Assembly (NCBI GenBank): GCA_918219625.1
Contig: CAKJXT010000107.1
Span: forward strand, 1-17,888
Length of the DNA stretch: 17,888 bases
Direction: 5' to 3'
Source: Bacilli bacterium
GTDB lineage: Bacteria > Bacillota_I > Bacilli_A > RF39 > UBA660
In this document: piece by piece, positions 14,018 through 17,888 of the stretch
How the letters are laid out: each line of letters starts with the position of its first letter
Numbering within the stretch: position 1 is the stretch's first letter
Program-made: the position numbers and the translations under genes
Notes under the pieces: generated by a model
The model's database searches: none
Seen by the model: the letters and a program-made list of their open reading frames with translations, nothing else
Told to the model about the DNA's origin: nothing

Positions 14018-16682
14018 ATCCCCCTTCAGAACAACTATTTAAATTATACCCGCTTGACAAATATGATTTATCAGCGCATGTATAGAAAACTTTATTTCTT
14101 AAACGATTTTCTGCAGTTCTAGCAATTTCAAAATCGCCACTATCCATTCTACCATTCATATTATAGTCATATTCACTCTTATAAACATCAGAAAGATATA
14201 CAGCAGAATATGTTTCTGTTTCATCAATTTTAGTATTTGCAACTTCCATCGTTTCTGTTTCATCAATTTTAGTATTTGCAACTTCCATCAAATCTTTCTT
14301 ACTCAATGCACAAGTTCCTTTAAATGAATCCGAAGGAATAATTTCAGTATTTCTTAAGAATTGACTAATACAAATACCATTCATACAATCCATTATCGTT
14401 TTATCATCACTTCGTACAATTTCAGTATCAATACTTAAATACATAGAATCATATTTATTATTTTTATTATAATTTCTGATTTTTAACATAGTTGAAGGAG
14501 TTAAAGTGATACTATAAATTGGTTTCATATCAGAATACATCGTTTCTGGATTAACATTGCTTTCATCGCCACTAGGATTGTTTTTTTTATAATAATAAAC
14601 AACACCTCTATTATTTGTAATATATTGATAAACATTATTAGTATTGTCATTAAGCCAATTTTTTCCAGGTAATCTTGCAGTTCCGTTTCTCGCTGGAAAA
14701 GGATTGTTCAAAGAAATTACCCTAAATTCAAGATTAGATTGTCTAAAATTCGAAGGATTAAACATACAACGTTCACTATTATCATCCAATTTTCTACCAG
14801 CTTCACTTTTAAATTGAGAGTCAGAGAAATTAATAAACCCGCTATTAGCATCCTCATCTTTTTCATATCCTTTAAACAATTTGTTACTTTGACCAAATGC
14901 CCTAGTAGGAAATTTAATATAAAAATCTCTAACATTAACATTTTCAGGAACAATTATCAATTCTTCTAATGTATATTCAACAGTAAATTTGTACACTCTA
15001 ATTTGACCATCGGAATACTGAATTGGAGTCTCTTCATTATAAGAACTTATACTCGTAGAAAAATTATAAGGTTCCTCTCTAAATGCTTTTATTCTAATAT
15101 AATTTTCATTATTTCCATCTGTTGATGAAGAACGCTGATAATCTTTAACAACATCTCTTCGAGTATAAGATGCAGCATTTTTACCAACCCAACACTTTCT
15201 AGTAACCGTAGCAGTCCCTTTAGGAATATTTAATAAAATAGATGTGTTTTTTGAAGAAGATAACGACTTAAGAGCTTTACTAAAATCATATGTAACTTCG
15301 TCATAGCAAGCAATTTTACTTGCTGCTTCAGTATCATTTGAGTAATCATTAACATCAAATTTCACAATCTTTTCAACATCATTTCCATTCTCATCTTTAG
15401 TTGTATATTTAAAACCATTAATCAAAACATCTTTATCAATAAAAACATTTTCTGAAGTACCAAATGAAACAATACCATCATTACTTTTACAATAATCAGC
15501 ATCAAAAGTAATCGCCTCAGCCTCAGGATGAGGATGAGGACAATCCTCAGGAGTACAGATAGTAAATTGATCAGTAAGATTTACAATATAAACACCATAT
15601 CCATATTGAGGATTAATAAGATTGGCAACATCCTGACGATAATACTTCGATTCAGTTGCGGCAGAATAATTCTTATTATATAAGCAGCTCGTGCGATCCC
15701 AAGAATTCTGAAGAACTCCATTCTGATTAACTTCCCTAATACCATTAGCCACTTTAGGTGTACTAAGTTCACAAGCCAAATGTCCATTGCCTCGGCTATC
15801 CCCAACAGTAAAATATCCAGAAAGACCCCAACTCAATCCATTTTCTTTTTCCCACATTGCTTCACCAAATTCAGTTACAGTGCCATACTTATGAACCATT
15901 ATAAGTTTATTCCCAGTTTCATTACTTGGTTGCTCATTATAATAAACAAAATATGTTGGTTCAATTAATAAATAATATGGATAATCGGGATTTGAAAATA
16001 ATAACCTCTTCTCATAATTATCAATCAAACTAATTTTATAAAGATTATTATCTTTCAAAAATCCACAATAATGTAAAAAAACATCAAGAAATGGATATTT
16101 ACCAGAACCAATAGGATTATTCATCTTTGAAGAATCAATAAATGCTTCTGTTCCTTCTGTTTCTATATCATAAAGTGCCCATTTTGCACTTTCAATATTC
16201 TCATATGCCTCTAAATCTTTAATAAACCCTTTAAACCCAGTTATATTAGGTGAATAACCATTAGTTCCATCATAATAAATTGCTACGAAACTATTTTCAT
16301 CATTTTGCGCCTTAGCATCATTTTTATAATACTGACTATACTTATATCTAGGAACAGAAAAAATTTTGTCATATTTAATATTATCCGATGTATTACCCGT
16401 AAGTCTTTTAATTGCTTCCTCACTACTCAAAAAATCAACACTTCTTGTACCTTCAACTTTTCTACCATTAGAATCAACTAAAGTAAATCTATATCCAGCT
16501 CTAGATGAATAACATCCCTGCCACTGAGAAGCGCTACAAGAACCTGTAGAAGTAGAAAAACCAAATGTACTAGCATTGATATTACCTTGCCCAATAGCAG
16601 AAAAAGCATATATATCGCAAGTAACAACAAAATAAAAGAAAAATATATTTAAAAATAAAAAGCAAATTTTAATTTTCTTCAT
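14001..16682 (-). CDS. Large secreted protein, probable pilus-associated adhesin, 893 aa
   Basis: A clear signal peptide (MKKIKICFLFLNIFFFYF, cleavage probably after IYA near residue 26) precedes a Ser/Thr/Asn/Tyr-rich extracellular protein with many Cys ('GSCSASQWQGCYSS', 'CTPEDCPHPHPEAEA', 'CMNGICIS', 'CSEGGCGTGE'). No LPxTG sorting signal or C-terminal transmembrane helix is visible. Near the C-terminus residues 839-850 (DYNMNGRMDSGD) match a 12-residue EF-hand/dockerin-type calcium loop. Two exact copies of MEVANTKIDETET precede it at 799-824. It is the first gene of an operon with three anchored pseudopilin-like proteins and sits beside the tad machinery, which suggests a tip adhesin or secreted substrate. 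The ATG has GGAGG about 9 bases upstream. I do not recognise a specific adhesin family, and function is inferred from context. Confidence 0.75.
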   Translation of the reverse strand: MKKIKICFLFLNIFFFYFVVTCDIYAFSAIGQGNINASTFGFSTSTGSCSASQWQGCYSSRAGYRFTLVDSNGRKVEGTRSVDFLSSEEAIKRLTGNTSDNIKYDKIFSVPRYKYSQYYKNDAKAQNDENSFVAIYYDGTNGYSPNITGFKGFIKDLEAYENIESAKWALYDIETEGTEAFIDSSKMNNPIGSGKYPFLDVFLHYCGFLKDNNLYKISLIDNYEKRLLFSNPDYPYYLLIEPTYFVYYNEQPSNETGNKLIMVHKYGTVTEFGEAMWEKENGLSWGLSGYFTVGDSRGNGHLACELSTPKVANGIREVNQNGVLQNSWDRTSCLYNKNYSAATESKYYRQDVANLINPQYGYGVYIVNLTDQFTICTPEDCPHPHPEAEAITFDADYCKSNDGIVSFGTSENVFIDKDVLINGFKYTTKDENGNDVEKIVKFDVNDYSNDTEAASKIACYDEVTYDFSKALKSLSSSKNTSILLNIPKGTATVTRKCWVGKNAASYTRRDVVKDYQRSSSTDGNNENYIRIKAFREEPYNFSTSISSYNEETPIQYSDGQIRVYKFTVEYTLEELIIVPENVNVRDFYIKFPTRAFGQSNKLFKGYEKDEDANSGFINFSDSQFKSEAGRKLDDNSERCMFNPSNFRQSNLEFRVISLNNPFPARNGTARLPGKNWLNDNTNNVYQYITNNRGVVYYYKKNNPSGDESNVNPETMYSDMKPIYSITLTPSTMLKIRNYNKNNKYDSMYLSIDTEIVRSDDKTIMDCMNGICISQFLRNTEIIPSDSFKGTCALSKKDLMEVANTKIDETETMEVANTKIDETETYSAVYLSDVYKSEYDYNMNGRMDSGDFEIARTAENRLRNKVFYTCADKSYLSSGYNLNSCSEGGCGTGE
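14212..14289. repeat. Perfect 39-bp tandem duplication in the adhesin-like gene
   Basis: Bases 14212-14250 and 14251-14289 are identical and adjacent. They encode two in-frame copies of MEVANTKIDETET, so the reading frame is kept. Perfect identity, including third positions, points to a recent duplication or an actively expanding and contracting repeat. Confidence 0.95.
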
Positions 16683-16708
16683 GTTTAGAGACCTCCATAT
16701 TCTAAATA

Positions 16709-16737
16709 ATTATAACATAAAAAAAAAAAAAAAATAA
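16709..16737 (-). promoter_or_regulatory. Extended -10 promoter with homopolymer spacer for the adhesin/pseudopilin operon
   Basis: On the minus strand a perfect TATAAT (16714-16709) is preceded by TGT, a full extended -10, 26 bases upstream of the ATG at 16682. No good -35 is present at 17 bases (TTATTT). The spacer and -35 position are occupied by a run of 16 T on this strand (plus-strand A at 16719-16734). Length changes in that run would move any -35 or upstream contacts relative to the -10. Confidence 0.65.
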
Positions 16738-16820
16738 AGAACATAATTAATATATATATCTTTTTCAATAAACAATATAAAATATACACTATATAATAAA
16801 TAAACGCAAAAAATTATATA

Positions 16821-16848
16821 AAAAAAGCCAAAAATATTTTGACTTTTT
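16821..16848 (-). terminator. Intrinsic terminator after the Thr/Pro-rich surface protein gene
   Basis: A stem of 12 positions with one mismatch (16822-16833 with 16837-16848) encloses a 3-base loop. On the minus strand it ends in a run of T. It lies 23 bases after the stop at 16872 and separates this gene from the adhesin operon. The rest of the 189-base gap is AT-rich without other clear signals besides the promoter already listed. Confidence 0.65.
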
Positions 16849-16871
16849 AAATATATTTTTAATAAGAAAAA

Positions 16872-17888
16872 TTATCTAGTGAAACTATGACCATACACTG
16901 TATTAAAATAACGGTCAACAAGTGGATTTAAATAGTTGTTAACTATATCCTCTTCATTATAATATCTACGAGCTACATCATAACCACACAAAATACCATT
17001 AACGCCACAATATTCCGGATTATATATGATATTTGAATTAATATTATTAGCCATAAACGAATCAAAAGTATTATTAAAAAATGCTTCTTGAGCTTGATTC
17101 AAAAGATCAGCAGCCTCTGGATTTTTAACATATTCTTCAAATTTGACACGTTTTTTAGTCGCCTTTTGAACATCACCAAAATTACAAATAAATGTTTCAA
17201 AATGTTGAGCATCAGACTCATCAAGACCAGATGATTCTGGGAAAACAGAATCAAAATTCAAACAATCGGAGTTTATTGCAAAAACTATCCAACTGCATTC
17301 ACAAGAACCAGAAGTATTACCATAAGGCATGCTAATACTCGAAAATGTAGCCCCTTCCTCATGAATCAAATCATATCTAAAACCACGAGTCAAGGAATAA
17401 AGAGATGATGCATCATACATTGCTTTATCCAACAAACTTTCCCCTACAGGTGGTAATTCAGGTTCTACAACTGGTGGTTCTGTCTCTACAACTGGAGGCT
17501 CTGTTACTGGAACAGTAGTTGTTGTAGTTGTAGTTGTAGCCTTAGTAGTTGGCTTAGTTGCCTTTGTTGTTTTAAGAACAACTTTTGTTGTAGGTTTAGT
17601 TGTTGCTTTAGTAGCAGTAGTAACCGTAGGTCTATTCTCTCTCTTTGCAAGAGTAACAGAAGTAGTAGGCGTATATAAATAATCTTCATCTTTTGATGTT
17701 GTTGTAACTTCATCAATCGCTTCACTAGCAGTAGTAGTAGTTTCATCTTTTTTATCAGTAATAACAACACGTAAAGCAGTTTCCTCAGGTATTACCAATC
17801 TAGTTACTGTATTAGGATCAAAATCAGATGTACTATCCTCTTTTTTTGGAGTAGTGCTATCAACATCACTAGAATATCCAACAGGTTG
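16872..17888 (-). CDS. Thr/Pro-rich surface protein, C-terminal part; 5' end outside the window
   Basis: The frame is open to the edge of the window, so the true start lies beyond position 17888; the TTG at 17798 is only an internal codon. The visible 338 residues begin with an Asp/Ser/Thr-rich stretch. A long Thr/Lys linker of repeated TTKATT/KPTTK type follows, then eight consecutive Thr and a TEPPVVE repeat. The final domain is folded-looking, about 185 residues, and contains Cys pairs ('GSCECSW', 'CGVNGILCGYD') and ends 'NTVYGHSFTR'. Such linkers are typical of extracellular wall-spanning stalks. No sortase signal or C-terminal anchor is visible, so any anchoring would have to be N-terminal, outside the window. 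I do not recognise the final domain. It precedes the adhesin operon but is separated from it by a terminator. Confidence 0.75.
   Translation of the reverse strand, partial: QPVGYSSDVDSTTPKKEDSTSDFDPNTVTRLVIPEETALRVVITDKKDETTTTASEAIDEVTTTSKDEDYLYTPTTSVTLAKRENRPTVTTATKATTKPTTKVVLKTTKATKPTTKATTTTTTTTVPVTEPPVVETEPPVVEPELPPVGESLLDKAMYDASSLYSLTRGFRYDLIHEEGATFSSISMPYGNTSGSCECSWIVFAINSDCLNFDSVFPESSGLDESDAQHFETFICNFGDVQKATKKRVKFEEYVKNPEAADLLNQAQEAFFNNTFDSFMANNINSNIIYNPEYCGVNGILCGYDVARRYYNEEDIVNNYLNPLVDRYFNTVYGHSFTR

Noticed and set aside
4205..16682. Reading the locus as a conjugative type IV secretion system because of VirB2-like proteins
   Set aside because: No VirB4, VirD4, relaxase or VirB6/VirB8-type gene is present. 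The ATPase is followed by TadB/TadC-type genes, which belong to Tad systems.
16600..16682. Lipoprotein signal in the large secreted protein (VVTC near residue 22)
   Set aside because: Thr directly before the Cys does not fit a normal lipobox, and a standard Sec cleavage site (IYA) follows.
17504..17770. Leu/Gln-rich frame overlapping the Thr-rich protein
   Set aside because: It is the alternate frame of the ACN-type repeat; the Leu and Gln runs are produced by the same triplet repeat.
1..17888. CRISPR arrays, tRNA or rRNA genes
   Set aside because: No regularly spaced direct repeats and no tRNA-like cloverleaf or rRNA-like segment were seen on either strand.

Overview
The window is AT-rich, and every recognisable gene is on the minus strand. 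Ribosome binding sites are strong (AGGAGG or AGGTGA) and promoters are SigA-like. TGA serves as a stop codon at 1531-1533 and 14001-14003, so the standard bacterial code is used. There is no secretin or other outer-membrane component. This suggests a low-GC Firmicutes-type bacterium, possibly an uncultured gut member of Bacilli or a Mollicutes-related lineage. That placement is inference; there is no rRNA or marker gene here.

The core, about 4.2 to 16.7 kb, is a Tad-like (type IVc) pilus or secretion locus in several transcription units. Reading in the direction of transcription (high to low coordinates), an extended -10 promoter containing a 16-base A/T homopolymer drives a large secreted protein (16682-14001) and three small proteins with N-terminal anchors (14017-12267, TadE/pseudopilin-like). 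A second promoter (12252-12224) drives cpaB-like, cpaF/tadA-like, tadB-like and tadC-like genes (12177-8547), ending at a clear intrinsic terminator (8537-8512). A separate unit encodes a CpaE/TadZ-like protein with a degenerate P-loop (6452-5406). Two monocistronic units follow, each encoding a two-helix membrane protein of VirB2/TrbC-like layout (5349-4966 and 4804-4205). They are paralogous and share an identical cytoplasmic-loop block. No classical Flp prepilin is present, so these two are the best candidates for the filament subunit.

An IS200/IS605-type element (about 6572-8308) lies between the terminated tad operon and cpaE. Its tnpA has an in-frame stop, its tnpB looks intact, and its two ends carry matching bulged hairpins. 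Beside it, at 8315-8461, is a remnant of a C-terminal tail like that of Rpn/PD-(D/E)XK transposase-like proteins.

The low-coordinate side holds an 817-residue cytoplasmic protein of unknown family, overlapped by a 77-residue protein, then an SPFH/band-7 protein with its own near-consensus promoter and a terminator overlapping its stop codon. The 5' part of a secreted-protein gene runs off the start of the window. The high-coordinate end carries the 3' part of a Thr/Pro-rich surface protein that runs off the other side.
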